DNA from: Streptomyces sp. S.PB5
Lineage (GTDB): Bacteria > Actinomycetota > Actinomycetes > Streptomycetales > Streptomycetaceae
Direction of reading: 5' to 3'
Length of the DNA stretch: 60,674 nucleotides
Assembly: GCF_030403745.1 (NCBI RefSeq)
Contig: NZ_JAQMWP010000034.1
Span: 1 to 60,674, forward strand
Of this stretch, positions 50,240-58,580 are shown piece by piece. Under the pieces are notes generated by a model that did not search any database, had not been told where the DNA came from, and was given only the letters and a program-made list of their open reading frames with translations. Made by a program: the position numbers and the translations under genes. Within the stretch, counting starts at the first letter, position 1. Every line of letters begins with the position of its first letter.

Positions 50240-51078
50240 ACGCCGTTGACCTCTTCCGCCTGGACGGCGCCCGCGCCCTGGTGACCGGTGCCTCCCGGGG
50301 CATCGGCAAGGCCGTCGCCCTGGCCCTGGCCGACGCCGGCTGCGACCTGGCGCTCACGGCCCGCACCCTGCCCGCCCTCGAGGACACCGCGCGGTCGGTC
50401 CAGGACCGCGGCCGCAAGACCGCGGTCCTGGACGGAGACCTGGCCGAAGCGGGCGTCGCCGCCGACCTCGTCGACCGGGCCGCCGCCGCACTGGGCGGCC
50501 TCGACGTGGTCGTCCACAACGCCGGCACGCTCCCCACCACGGAGGACGGCGCCCCGCTTCTTGCGCCCCTGCAACACGCCAGGCAGCAGGACTGGGACGC
50601 CGTGGTCGCGGTCAACCTCAATGCCACGGCGGCCCTGTGCCGCGCCGCCCATCCCCACCTCGCCGCCTCCGGGCGGGCCAGTCTCGTGGTGATGTCGTCC
50701 GTCGCCGGAATCGCCGGCACCCCGATGATGGAGGCGTACGCCGCCACCAAGGCCGCGCAGCTCTCCCTGACCCGCTCGCTCGCCGTCGGATGGGCCCGCC
50801 AGGGCATCCGCGTCAACGCCCTGTGCCCCGGCTGGACCCGCACCGACATGACCGCGTTCGCCGCCGACACCGGGCCCGTGTCGGAGTGGCTCACCAGCCA
50901 TGTCCCGATGGGGCGTTGGGCCACCGCCGACGAGGTGGTCGGCGCCGCCCTGTTCCTCGCCTCCCCGGCCTCGTCGTTCGTGACCGGGCACGCCCTGGTC
51001 GTCGACGGCGGCCTTGCGGTACCGGACGGGGGACTGGCGGGATACCCGAAGCCGGCCTCGCCGTTCCTCGCCGCGTGA
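50236..51078 (+). CDS. Short-chain dehydrogenase/reductase (FabG-like)
   Basis: The 280-residue Rossmann enzyme has ALVTGASRGIGKAVALAL (NADP binding), DVVVHNAGTLP (NNAG), the catalytic Ser in VVMSSVAGIAG, YAATKAAQLSL (Y-x3-K), then VNALCPGWTRTDM. It should reduce the 3-ketoacyl product of the adjacent synthases. AGAAGGAG lies 9 nt before ATG 50236. Its start overlaps the previous stop by 4 nt. Confidence 0.92.
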   Translation: MNAVDLFRLDGARALVTGASRGIGKAVALALADAGCDLALTARTLPALEDTARSVQDRGRKTAVLDGDLAEAGVAADLVDRAAAALGGLDVVVHNAGTLPTTEDGAPLLAPLQHARQQDWDAVVAVNLNATAALCRAAHPHLAASGRASLVVMSSVAGIAGTPMMEAYAATKAAQLSLTRSLAVGWARQGIRVNALCPGWTRTDMTAFAADTGPVSEWLTSHVPMGRWATADEVVGAALFLASPASSFVTGHALVVDGGLAVPDGGLAGYPKPASPFLAA

Positions 51079-51088
51079 GGGTCCGCCC

Positions 51089-52237
51089 ATGATGTCTTCA
51101 GCCGAGAACCATGCCTCACGCTCCGGCGACCGCACCGCGGTCATCACGGGGATCGGGGCCTGTCTGCCGGAACACGTCGTCGACAACGACGCCGTGATCG
51201 CGCGCGGCGCGCTGCGCACCGACGACACCTGGATCCGCACCCGGACCGGCATCGCGCGCCGCCGCCACGCCGCGGCAGGCACGAGCACGGGCGACCTCGC
51301 CGTGGGCGCCGGCCGCGCAGCCCTCGCGTCCGCCGCGGGCCACCGCCCCGACATGCTGGTGCTGGCCACGACCACCCCCGACCACCCCTGTCCCGCGACC
51401 GCCCCGGCCGTCGCCCACCGGCTGGGGCTGGGCACGATCCCCGCGTTCGACCTCGCCGCGGTCTGCTCGGGATTCCTGTACGCCCTCGCCACCGCGACCG
51501 CGCTGGTCCGTGCCGGCACCTGCTCGACTCCGCTGGTGATCGGGGCCGACACGTTCACGACGATCGTCGACCCCCGGGACCGGGAGACCGCCCCGATCTT
51601 CGGCGACGGCGCCGCGGCGGTCCTGCTCGGCCCCGGACACCCCGATGCCCCGGGAGCGGTCATCGCCACCGACCTCGGAGCCGACGGCAGCGGCAGTGAC
51701 CTGATCACCGTGCCCGGCGGCGGATCCCGCCACCCCCGCAGGCCGCCGCCCCAGGGGGAGCCGGACCCGTACTGCTTCCGCATGCAGGGGCGTACGGTCT
51801 ACGCGCACGCCGTGCGCCGGATGACCGAGTCCTCCCGTCGCGTCCTCGGCCAGGCCGGCTGGCACCCCGGCACGCTCGGGGCCTTCATCGGCCACCAGGC
51901 CAACCAGCGCATCCTAGACGCCGTCGCCGAACGCCTCGGCATCGCGCCGGACCGCCGTTTCGGCACCATCCACGACACCGGCAACACCGCCGCCGCGTCC
52001 ATCCCCCTGGTCATGGCCGACCCCGCGGTGCACGCCGCCGTCGAGCCCGGCGAACGGACCCTGCTCACCGCCTTCGGCGGCGGCCTCACCTGGGCCTCCG
52101 TCGCCCTCAACTGGCCTGACACAGCGCCCGGATCGCAGCCCCCGAGCCGGCCCGACAGCGCGTCCGCGCGGGCCGCCGACCTCTCAAGGAGCCCCTCATG
52201 GATCACGACCACTCCGGCATCCGCACCCGCCTCGTGA
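51089..52237 (+). CDS. 3-oxoacyl-ACP synthase III (KASIII/FabH-like, copy 2)
   Basis: The 382-residue second KASIII has its own triad: LAAVCSGFLYALA (Cys ~126), FIGHQANQRIL (His) and HDTGNTAAASIP (Asn). It shares only general fold with copy 1, so it is not a recent duplicate. An inserted loop (GGGSRHPRRPPPQGEPDPY) near residue 210 and a ~35-residue tail distinguish it. The tail codons overlap the ACP start by 40 nt. Two KASIIIs in one cluster suggest either two starter units or head-to-head coupling of two chains. Confidence 0.9.
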   Translation: MMSSAENHASRSGDRTAVITGIGACLPEHVVDNDAVIARGALRTDDTWIRTRTGIARRRHAAAGTSTGDLAVGAGRAALASAAGHRPDMLVLATTTPDHPCPATAPAVAHRLGLGTIPAFDLAAVCSGFLYALATATALVRAGTCSTPLVIGADTFTTIVDPRDRETAPIFGDGAAAVLLGPGHPDAPGAVIATDLGADGSGSDLITVPGGGSRHPRRPPPQGEPDPYCFRMQGRTVYAHAVRRMTESSRRVLGQAGWHPGTLGAFIGHQANQRILDAVAERLGIAPDRRFGTIHDTGNTAAASIPLVMADPAVHAAVEPGERTLLTAFGGGLTWASVALNWPDTAPGSQPPSRPDSASARAADLSRSPSWITTTPASAPAS

Positions 52238-52464
52238 CCATCCTCGGCGACAAGTTCGAAGTCCCCGCCGACCGGATCACCGAGGACGCCACGCTCCAGG
52301 AACTGGAGCTGGACTCCCTGGCCGTGGTGGAGCTCTACGTCACCCTGCAGGAGGAATGGCAGATCCCCCTCGACGACTCCACGGCCTCCGACGAGCTCAC
52401 GGTCGGCGACGTGACCCGCGCGGTGGCCGAGCTCCTCGGGGAGTCCGACCGCGGAGCGGTGTGA
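52198..52464 (+). CDS. Acyl carrier protein
   Basis: The 88-residue acidic four-helix protein has the phosphopantetheine attachment Ser in LQELELDSLAVVELYV (Ser ~40), the normal D-S-L motif. AAGGAG lies 7 nt before ATG 52198, inside the 3' end of the upstream KASIII gene. It should carry the growing chain for the AT, KAS and SDR enzymes. A 4'-phosphopantetheinyl transferase is not in the window and must come from elsewhere. Confidence 0.92.
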   Translation: MDHDHSGIRTRLVTILGDKFEVPADRITEDATLQELELDSLAVVELYVTLQEEWQIPLDDSTASDELTVGDVTRAVAELLGESDRGAV

Positions 52465-53681
52465 TGCGCGGCGAGGAACCCGCCGTCACCGGGATCGGCC
52501 TGGTCACCCCCGGCGGCATCGGCACGGAGGCGACCTGGGAGACGGTGTGTGCCGGACGGCCGACGGCGCGCACCGACCCCGCCCTGCACGGCCTCCCCGT
52601 GAACATGTCCTGCCGCGTACCACCGCTCGACGAACGGCCGGGCAGAGTCTGGCGCCACGACCGGGCCACCCGGATCCTGCTGCTCGCGGCCGAGGAGGCC
52701 CTCGCCTCGGCGGGGCTGGCCGAGCGGGACTGGGACCCCGCCCGGGTCGCCGTGGTCGTCGGAACCGCAGCGGGCGGCATCGGCACCCTGGAGACCCAGC
52801 ACCACAAGCTGCTCACCGCCGGACACACCACCGTGTCCCCCATGACCCTGCCCGCCTTCCTGCCGAACATGGCCGCAGGCCACCTCGCCCTCGCACTCGG
52901 CACCACCGGCCCCTCCCTGCAGACCTCCACGGCCTGCGCCTCCGGGGCGACAGCCCTCATCACCGCCTGCCTGCTCCTGCGCACGGGGGCCTGCGACATC
53001 GCCGTCGCAGGCGGCACCGACGCGATGGTCACCCCGCTGTGCGCCGCCGCCTTCGCCAAGATCGGGGCGCTCTCCCGCCGCCGGCACGAACCCGACCGCG
53101 CCTCACGGCCCTTCGACAAGGAACGCGACGGATTCGTCCTCGGCGAGGGCAGCGCCCTGCTGGTCCTCGAACGCCGCAGCCACGCCGAGGCCCGGGGCGT
53201 CAGACCCCTCGCCCTCCTGGCCGGCCACGGCAGCACCAGCGACGCCCACCACCCGACCGCACCGCACCCCGGGGGAGCCGGTCTGCGAGCGGCGATCGCG
53301 GCGGCTCTCACCGACGCCGGAGCCGGGCCCGGCGACGTCGACCACATCAACGCCCACGGCACGAGCACCCCGCTCAACGACAAGGCGGAAGCGGCCGTCG
53401 TCCGCGACCTGTTCGCGGCCCGGCACCCACCGGTCACCTCGGCCAAAGGTGCCCTCGGGCACACCATGGGAGCCGCAGGGGCCATCGAGGCCGCCCTCAC
53501 CGTCCTGACCATCGCCCGCGGCACGATCCCCCCGACCGCCAACTTCGAATCCCCCGACGACACGACCGCCGGCATCGACGTCGTCACCGGCACCGGCCGC
53601 ACCCAGCACCCACGACTGGCCCTCAGCCACTCCCTCGGCTTCGGAGGACACAACACCGTGCTCGCCTTCGCATCCGCCTGA
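52464..53681 (+). CDS. 3-oxoacyl-ACP synthase II (KASII/FabF-like)
   Basis: The 405-residue elongating ketosynthase has the Cys-His-His triad: LQTSTACASGATALI (Cys ~158), HINAHGTSTPLNDKAE (His) and KGALGHTMGAAG (His). The acyl-gate and C-terminal LSHSLGFGGHNTVLAF are normal. There is no chain-length-factor partner, so it works as a homodimer on a FAS-like track. Its ATG shares one base with the ACP stop. It is the last gene of the cluster. Confidence 0.92.
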   Translation: MRGEEPAVTGIGLVTPGGIGTEATWETVCAGRPTARTDPALHGLPVNMSCRVPPLDERPGRVWRHDRATRILLLAAEEALASAGLAERDWDPARVAVVVGTAAGGIGTLETQHHKLLTAGHTTVSPMTLPAFLPNMAAGHLALALGTTGPSLQTSTACASGATALITACLLLRTGACDIAVAGGTDAMVTPLCAAAFAKIGALSRRRHEPDRASRPFDKERDGFVLGEGSALLVLERRSHAEARGVRPLALLAGHGSTSDAHHPTAPHPGGAGLRAAIAAALTDAGAGPGDVDHINAHGTSTPLNDKAEAAVVRDLFAARHPPVTSAKGALGHTMGAAGAIEAALTVLTIARGTIPPTANFESPDDTTAGIDVVTGTGRTQHPRLALSHSLGFGGHNTVLAFASA

Positions 53682-53712
53682 GCCCGACGTCCAGGGCCGC
53701 TTTCCGGCCCGG

Positions 53713-53729
53713 AGGGACCCATGGCCCCT
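53713..53729. promoter_or_regulatory. DosR-like dyad before PNPOx copy 2
   Basis: AGGGACCCATGGCCCCT lies 66-82 bp upstream of the gene. It resembles the GGGGCCCATGGTCCCC site before hmp and marks the return to the stress regulon after the acyl cluster. Confidence 0.4.
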
Positions 53730-53794
53730 CTCCCGGGGCGCCCGCCCCGCCGAGCATGGGACGCAGACCACCGCACCCGGTGAAGGACGGTCCC

Positions 53795-54232
53795 ATGTAC
53801 GCCAACGACGGTTTCCGCGAACTCGACCGTACCGAGTGCCTGCACCTGCTGGCCGGGCCGCCGGTCGGCCGGATCGTCCACACGCACAAGGCCCTGCCCG
53901 CCGTCCTGCCGGTCAATTTCGGCCTCGACGGCGGCGCCGTCGTGCTGCGGACGGCGGCGGCCTCCGAGCTGGTCCGCGCGATCGACGGCGTGGTCGTCGC
54001 CTTCGAGGCGGACGAGGTCGACGCCGTCGCCCGGTCCGGCTGGAGCGTGGTCGTCACCGGCCGGGCGGCCGTGGTGACCGATCCGGCCGAGCACGCACGG
54101 CTGTGCCGGGTGGGACCGCGCTCCTGGGCGCCCTCACCCATGGAGGTCTTCGTGCGCATCGAGCCGGAACTGGTCACCGGACGCCAACTCGTCGGCGGAC
54201 GCACGCGCTACGGCGTGGACTTCCCCGCGTGA
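53795..54232 (+). CDS. Pyridoxamine 5'-phosphate oxidase-like protein (copy 2)
   Basis: The 145-residue split-barrel protein is a close paralogue of the 39791-40213 product. It shares HLLAGPPVGRIVHTHKALPA, VLPVNFGL, VVAFEADEVD, SGWSVVVTGRAAVV and FVRIEPELVTGRQL. Flavin or F420 binding is expected. A universal stress protein gene follows 58 nt downstream, a pairing common in DosR-type clusters. Confidence 0.87.
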   Translation: MYANDGFRELDRTECLHLLAGPPVGRIVHTHKALPAVLPVNFGLDGGAVVLRTAAASELVRAIDGVVVAFEADEVDAVARSGWSVVVTGRAAVVTDPAEHARLCRVGPRSWAPSPMEVFVRIEPELVTGRQLVGGRTRYGVDFPA

Positions 54233-54290
54233 GCGACGCACCGGCACGGCACATCGGCATCACCCGGGAACATCGGAAAGGAACAGTGTC

Positions 54291-55121
54291 ATGACTACCC
54301 AGCCCGTGGTCGTCGGAGTGGACGGCTCACTGATCGCCGTACGCGCGCTGGACCGGGCCGCTCAGGAGGCCGTGGCCCGCGGCGTCGGACTGCGCATCGT
54401 CCACGCCGTGTCCGACCGGGACACCGCCGGACCGGTTCTGGCCTCGGCCGTCGAACGCGTCCGTGCCCACCACCCCGGGCTGCCGGTCGTGACCGCGGCC
54501 TCCGAGGCCGGCACGGTGCGGACCCTGGTGCAGGAGAGCGAGGGCGCGGCACTGACCGTGGTCGGCAACCGGGGCCTCGGCGGGTTCGCCGGGCTCCTCG
54601 TGGGCTCGGTCGGTCTGCGCCTTGCGGCACACACCCGCAGCCCGCTTCTCGTGGTCCGCGGCGACCACCCGTGCGACGGCGACCGGGACGTGCTGCTGGG
54701 CCTGGCGGGCGACGCCGACGCGGACGCCGCGGCCTACGCCTTCCAGGAGGCCGAGCGGCGCGGCGCCCGGCTGCGTGTCCTGCACTCCTGGGTGCACCGG
54801 CACGTCGTACCCGAACTGCCCTCCATGGTGCCCGCGACCAGCCCCGGCCAGCGCGAACTGGCCCGGACCGACGCGGCCGAGGAAGCCGTACCGCGGTTCA
54901 GCATGGCCGCGCTGCACGATCGCCACCCCGCGGTCGCGGTCGAGGCCCGCACGGTCCGCACCAGCCCCGCGCACGCACTGCTGGAAGCCACGCGTGAGGC
55001 CGGTCTCGCCGTCGTCGGCGTGCACCACCACACCGGCCGGATGCGGCCGCGCCTGGGCCCGGTCGCCCACACGCTGCTGCACCGCTCGCACTGCCCCGTG
55101 GTGTTCGTGCCCAGCGGCTGA
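54291..55121 (+). CDS. Tandem-domain universal stress protein
   Basis: The 276-residue protein has two UspA domains: VVVGVDGSLIAVRALDRAAQ with TVVGNRGLGGFAGLLVGSVG (a canonical G-x2-G-x9-G ATP loop ending LLVVRGD), then DVLLGLAGDADADAAAYAFQ with CPVVFVPSG. Only the first domain keeps the full ATP-binding motif. GGAAAGGAAC precedes ATG 54291. It lies between PNPOx copy 2 and phosphoketolase in the right-hand stress block. Confidence 0.92.
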   Translation: MTTQPVVVGVDGSLIAVRALDRAAQEAVARGVGLRIVHAVSDRDTAGPVLASAVERVRAHHPGLPVVTAASEAGTVRTLVQESEGAALTVVGNRGLGGFAGLLVGSVGLRLAAHTRSPLLVVRGDHPCDGDRDVLLGLAGDADADAAAYAFQEAERRGARLRVLHSWVHRHVVPELPSMVPATSPGQRELARTDAAEEAVPRFSMAALHDRHPAVAVEARTVRTSPAHALLEATREAGLAVVGVHHHTGRMRPRLGPVAHTLLHRSHCPVVFVPSG

Positions 55122-55145
55122 GCGGTCCCGAGGGCCCCTGGGGAT

Positions 55146-55159
55146 GGCCCGGTCGGCCC
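55146..55159. promoter_or_regulatory. DosR/OsdR-like palindrome before phosphoketolase
   Basis: GGCCCG-GT-CGGCCC differs at one base from the 40250 site. It lies 96-109 bp upstream of the phosphoketolase ATG. Confidence 0.4.
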
Positions 55160-55254
55160 TGTCGGGTACCCGGCGGGCGAGAGCAGGGTGGAAGGCGCAT
55201 ACCGGCACGTGCGACTTCGACCCCGCAGCCCGCCCACCCTGGAAGGGACCCGAC

Positions 55255-57642
55255 ATGTCCGTCGACACACCGCAGGCGTCCACCGCCTCGCTCACCGACG
55301 AGGAACTCAAGGCCCTGGACGCCCACTGGCGTGCCGCGAACTACCTGGCGGTCGGCCAGATCTACCTGATGGCGAACCCGCTGCTGACCGAGCCGCTGCG
55401 CGCCGAGCACGTCAAGCCGCGGCTGCTGGGTCACTGGGGCACGTCCCCCGGCCTGAACCTGGTGCACACCCACCTCAACCGCGTCGTCAAGGCCCGCGGC
55501 CAGGACGCCCTGTGCATCTGGGGGCCCGGCCACGGCGGCCCCGCCGTCCTCGCCAACGCCTGGCTGGAGGGCAGCTACAGCGAGACCTACCCGGACGTCC
55601 CGCGGGACGCCGCGGGCATGGCCCGCCTGTTCAAGCAGTTCTCGTTCCCCGGCGGTGTCCCGAGCCATGTCGCCCCCGAGACCCCGGGCTCCATCCACGA
55701 GGGCGGCGAGCTGGGCTATTCGCTGTCCCACGCCTACGGCGCCGCCCTCGACAACCCCGACCTGCTCGTCGCCTGCGTCATCGGCGACGGGGAGGCCGAG
55801 ACCGGTCCGCTGGCCGCGTCCTGGCACTCCGACAAGTTCCTCGACCCGGTCCACGACGGCGCGGTCCTGCCGATCCTCCACCTCAACGGCTACAAGATCG
55901 CCAACCCGACGGTGCTGGCCCGCCTCCCCGAGTCCGAACTCGACGCACTGCTGCGGGGATACGGACACAGCCCGATCCACGTCACCGGCGACGACCCCAT
56001 GACCGTGCACCGGGCCATGGCCGCAGCCATGGACGACGCCCTGGAACGGATCGCCGCCATCCAGAGCTCGGCCCGTGAGGGCGGCGTCAGCGAACGCCCG
56101 CACTGGCCCGTGATCGTCCTGCGCACCCCGAAGGGCTGGACCGGACCGGCCGAGGTCGACGGCCTGCCCGTGGAAGGCACCTGGCGCTCCCACCAGGTGC
56201 CGCTGGCGTCCGTCCGCGACAACCCCGAGCATCTGCGGCAGCTGGAGCAGTGGCTGCGCTCGTACCGCCCGGAGGAACTCTTCGACGAGCACGGCCGGCC
56301 CCGCGAGCAGGTCCTGGCCTGCGTCCCCGAAGGCCCCCGGCGCCTGGGCGCCACCCCGCACGCCAACGGCGGGCTGCTGCTGCGCGAGCTGCCCCTGCCG
56401 CCGCTGGAGCGCTACGCCGTGCCCGTGGACAAGCCCGGCGCCACCCTGCACGAACCCACCCGGGTCCTCGGCGACCTGCTCGAACACGTCATGCGGGAGA
56501 CCCGGCAGCGGCGCGACTTCCGCATCGTGGGCCCCGACGAGACCGCCTCCAACCGGCTCCAGGCCGTCTTCGACGCCAGCGGCAAGGCCTGGCAGGCCCA
56601 GACCCTCCCGGTCGACGAACACCTCGAACGGCACGGCCGGGTCATGGAGATCCTCTCCGAACACACCTGCCAGGGCTGGCTGGAGGGCTACCTCCTGACC
56701 GGCCGGCACGGACTGTTCTCCTGCTACGAGGCCTTCGTCCACATCGTCGACTCGATGGTCAACCAGCACATCAAATGGCTCCGCGTCACCCGCCGGCTGC
56801 CGTGGCGCGCCCCCATCGCCTCGCTCAACTACCTGCTGACCTCCCATGTCTGGCGCCAGGACCACAACGGCTTCTCCCACCAGGACCCCGGCTTCGTCGA
56901 CCACATCCTCAACAAGAGCCCCGAGGCGGTACGGGTCTACTTCCCGCCGGACGCCAACACCCTGCTGTCGGTCGCGGACCACGCGCTGCGCAGCCGCGAC
57001 TACGTCAACGTGATCGTCGCCGGCAAACAGCCCTGCTACGACTGGCTGTCCATGGAACAGGCGAAGGTGCACTGCGCCCGCGGTGCCGGCATCTGGGACT
57101 GGGCGGGCACCGAGGACGGCACCCGGGAGCCCGACGTGGTGCTCGCCTGCGCGGGCGACGTCCCCACCCAGGAGACCCTGGCCGCCGCCAAGTTGCTCCG
57201 CCGCCACCTGCCCCAGCTCGCGGTCCGCGTCGTCAACGTGGTCGACATCGCCCGGCTCATGCCGAGCGACGAACACCCGCACGGAATGAGCGACTTCGAG
57301 TACGACGGCCTCTTCACCGCCGACAAGCCGGTGATCTTCGCCTACCACGGCTACCCCTGGCTCATCCACCGCCTCGCCTACCGCCGCACCGGCCACCCGC
57401 AGCTGCATGTGCGCGGCTACAAGGAGATCGGCACCACGACCACCCCCTTCGACATGGTGGTCAGCAACGACCTCGACCGGTACCGCCTCGTCATGGACGT
57501 CATCGACCGCGTCCCCGGCCTCGCGGTGCGCGCCGCGGCCGTACGGCAGGAGATGGAGGACGCCCGGCTGCGCCACCACGCCTGGATCCGCGAGCACGGC
57601 ACCGACCTGCCCGAGATCGCCGACTGGTCCTGGGACGGCTGA
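55255..57642 (+). CDS. xfp: Xylulose-5-phosphate/fructose-6-phosphate phosphoketolase
   Basis: The 795-residue thiamine-diphosphate enzyme is full length. Visible signatures: HWGTSPGLNLVHTHLNR, GPGHGGPAVLAN, ThDP motif VIGDGEAETGPLAASW ending with NGYKIANPT, then RQDHNGFSHQDPGF in the Pyr domain and QEMEDARLRHHAWI near the end. It splits xylulose-5-P or fructose-6-P to acetyl-phosphate and a shorter sugar phosphate, making acetyl-P without pyruvate oxidation. In low oxygen, with GAPDH and alcohol dehydrogenase nearby, it would support a fermentative bypass. GGAAGGG lies 7 nt before ATG 55255. Confidence 0.95.
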   Translation: MSVDTPQASTASLTDEELKALDAHWRAANYLAVGQIYLMANPLLTEPLRAEHVKPRLLGHWGTSPGLNLVHTHLNRVVKARGQDALCIWGPGHGGPAVLANAWLEGSYSETYPDVPRDAAGMARLFKQFSFPGGVPSHVAPETPGSIHEGGELGYSLSHAYGAALDNPDLLVACVIGDGEAETGPLAASWHSDKFLDPVHDGAVLPILHLNGYKIANPTVLARLPESELDALLRGYGHSPIHVTGDDPMTVHRAMAAAMDDALERIAAIQSSAREGGVSERPHWPVIVLRTPKGWTGPAEVDGLPVEGTWRSHQVPLASVRDNPEHLRQLEQWLRSYRPEELFDEHGRPREQVLACVPEGPRRLGATPHANGGLLLRELPLPPLERYAVPVDKPGATLHEPTRVLGDLLEHVMRETRQRRDFRIVGPDETASNRLQAVFDASGKAWQAQTLPVDEHLERHGRVMEILSEHTCQGWLEGYLLTGRHGLFSCYEAFVHIVDSMVNQHIKWLRVTRRLPWRAPIASLNYLLTSHVWRQDHNGFSHQDPGFVDHILNKSPEAVRVYFPPDANTLLSVADHALRSRDYVNVIVAGKQPCYDWLSMEQAKVHCARGAGIWDWAGTEDGTREPDVVLACAGDVPTQETLAAAKLLRRHLPQLAVRVVNVVDIARLMPSDEHPHGMSDFEYDGLFTADKPVIFAYHGYPWLIHRLAYRRTGHPQLHVRGYKEIGTTTTPFDMVVSNDLDRYRLVMDVIDRVPGLAVRAAAVRQEMEDARLRHHAWIREHGTDLPEIADWSWDG

Positions 57643-57657
57643 ACGGGCCGTCGAGCA

Positions 57658-57671
57658 GGGCCGTCCGGCCC
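57658..57671. promoter_or_regulatory. DosR/OsdR-like palindrome (GGGCCG-TC-CGGCCC)
   Basis: A perfect 6-2-6 inverted repeat 110 bp upstream of the DoxX gene, just after the phosphoketolase stop. Confidence 0.5.
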
Positions 57672-57780
57672 CACGGCAGGGGGCTCGCAGCCCCTGCGAA
57701 CCGGAGCGCGGAAGCGGGACATTGATGACGCGACGAAGACATCAAGACACCGCGTTGATCCTCTGGAAGGGATGAGCACC

Positions 57781-58404
57781 ATGGCTGTGCAGGACAACCC
57801 GCACCGGCACCTGGGATTCCACCTCCCGTCCCGGCGCAGGACCGGGACGGCCGCGGCGACGGCGGACACCACGACCGCCGCGACGACCGCGACCCGCGCA
57901 TACGTGTTCGCCGGACTGCGACTGCTGACCGGGTTCGTCTTCCTGTGGGCGTTCCTGGACAAGACCTTCGGGTTCGGTTACGCCACCCCCTCCGGCAAGG
58001 GCTGGATCGACGGCGGCTCGCCGACCAAGGGCTTCCTCAGCTCAGTCGCGGCCGGCCCGATGGAGTCGACGTTCCACGACTGGGCCGGGGACACCTGGGC
58101 GAACTGGCTGTTCATGCTCGGCCTGCTCGGCGTCGGCGTGGCGCTGACCCTGGGCATCGGGCTGCGACTGGCCGCCGTGGCCGGCACGGCCATGATGGCG
58201 CTGATGTGGATCGCGGAGTGGCCGCCCGCCAAGCACCTGTCCGACGGGTCGCTGAGCATGTCGACCAACCCGTTCGCCGAGTACCACGTCGTCTACGCCG
58301 TCGTCCTGATCGCCCTCGCGGTCGCGGGCGCCGGTGCCACCTGGGGCCTGGGGAAGGCCTGGGCCCGTCTGCCCTTCGTCAGCCGTAACCGCTGGCTGAT
58401 CTGA
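57781..58404 (+). CDS. DoxX-family membrane protein
   Basis: The 207-residue protein has four membrane helices of the DoxX/thiosulfate:quinone-oxidoreductase type: YVFAGLRLLTGFVFLWAFLD, then WLFMLGLLGVGVALTLGIGL, VAGTAMMALMWIAEWPP and VVYAVVLIALAVAGAGATWG. A Thr-rich N-terminus precedes them. GGAAGGG precedes ATG 57772 directly and ATG 57781 by nine bases, so 57781 is preferred. The function is unknown; such proteins associate with redox stress membrane complexes. A strong hairpin follows. Confidence 0.85.
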   Translation: MAVQDNPHRHLGFHLPSRRRTGTAAATADTTTAATTATRAYVFAGLRLLTGFVFLWAFLDKTFGFGYATPSGKGWIDGGSPTKGFLSSVAAGPMESTFHDWAGDTWANWLFMLGLLGVGVALTLGIGLRLAAVAGTAMMALMWIAEWPPAKHLSDGSLSMSTNPFAEYHVVYAVVLIALAVAGAGATWGLGKAWARLPFVSRNRWLI

Positions 58405-58421
58405 CGGGCACGCTCCGGAGC

Positions 58422-58453
58422 GGGGCACCGCCGCGGTGACGCGGCGGTGCCCC
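58422..58453. terminator. Hairpin terminator after doxX
   Basis: A 14-bp perfect stem, GGGGCACCGCCGCG and its complement, with a GTGA tetraloop, followed by GTTTCC. It separates the phosphoketolase/DoxX region from the response regulator. Confidence 0.8.
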
Positions 58454-58476
58454 GTTTCCGCGTGTCCATGAACGAC

Positions 58477-58492
58477 AGGGCCGAACGGCCCT
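58477..58492. promoter_or_regulatory. DosR/OsdR-like palindrome before the devR-like gene
   Basis: AGGGCCG-AA-CGGCCCT, a perfect 7-2-7 inverted repeat, is 89-104 bp upstream of the response regulator start. It is the best example of the motif and suggests autoregulation. Confidence 0.55.
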
Positions 58493-58580
58493 GGCCGTTG
58501 GTCCCGGAGAGGAGGAGGATCGGAGCCGGGAGCCGATCCGCCGGTGGGCGGAGCTCGGCGGACGACACGAGGAGCTTGTG

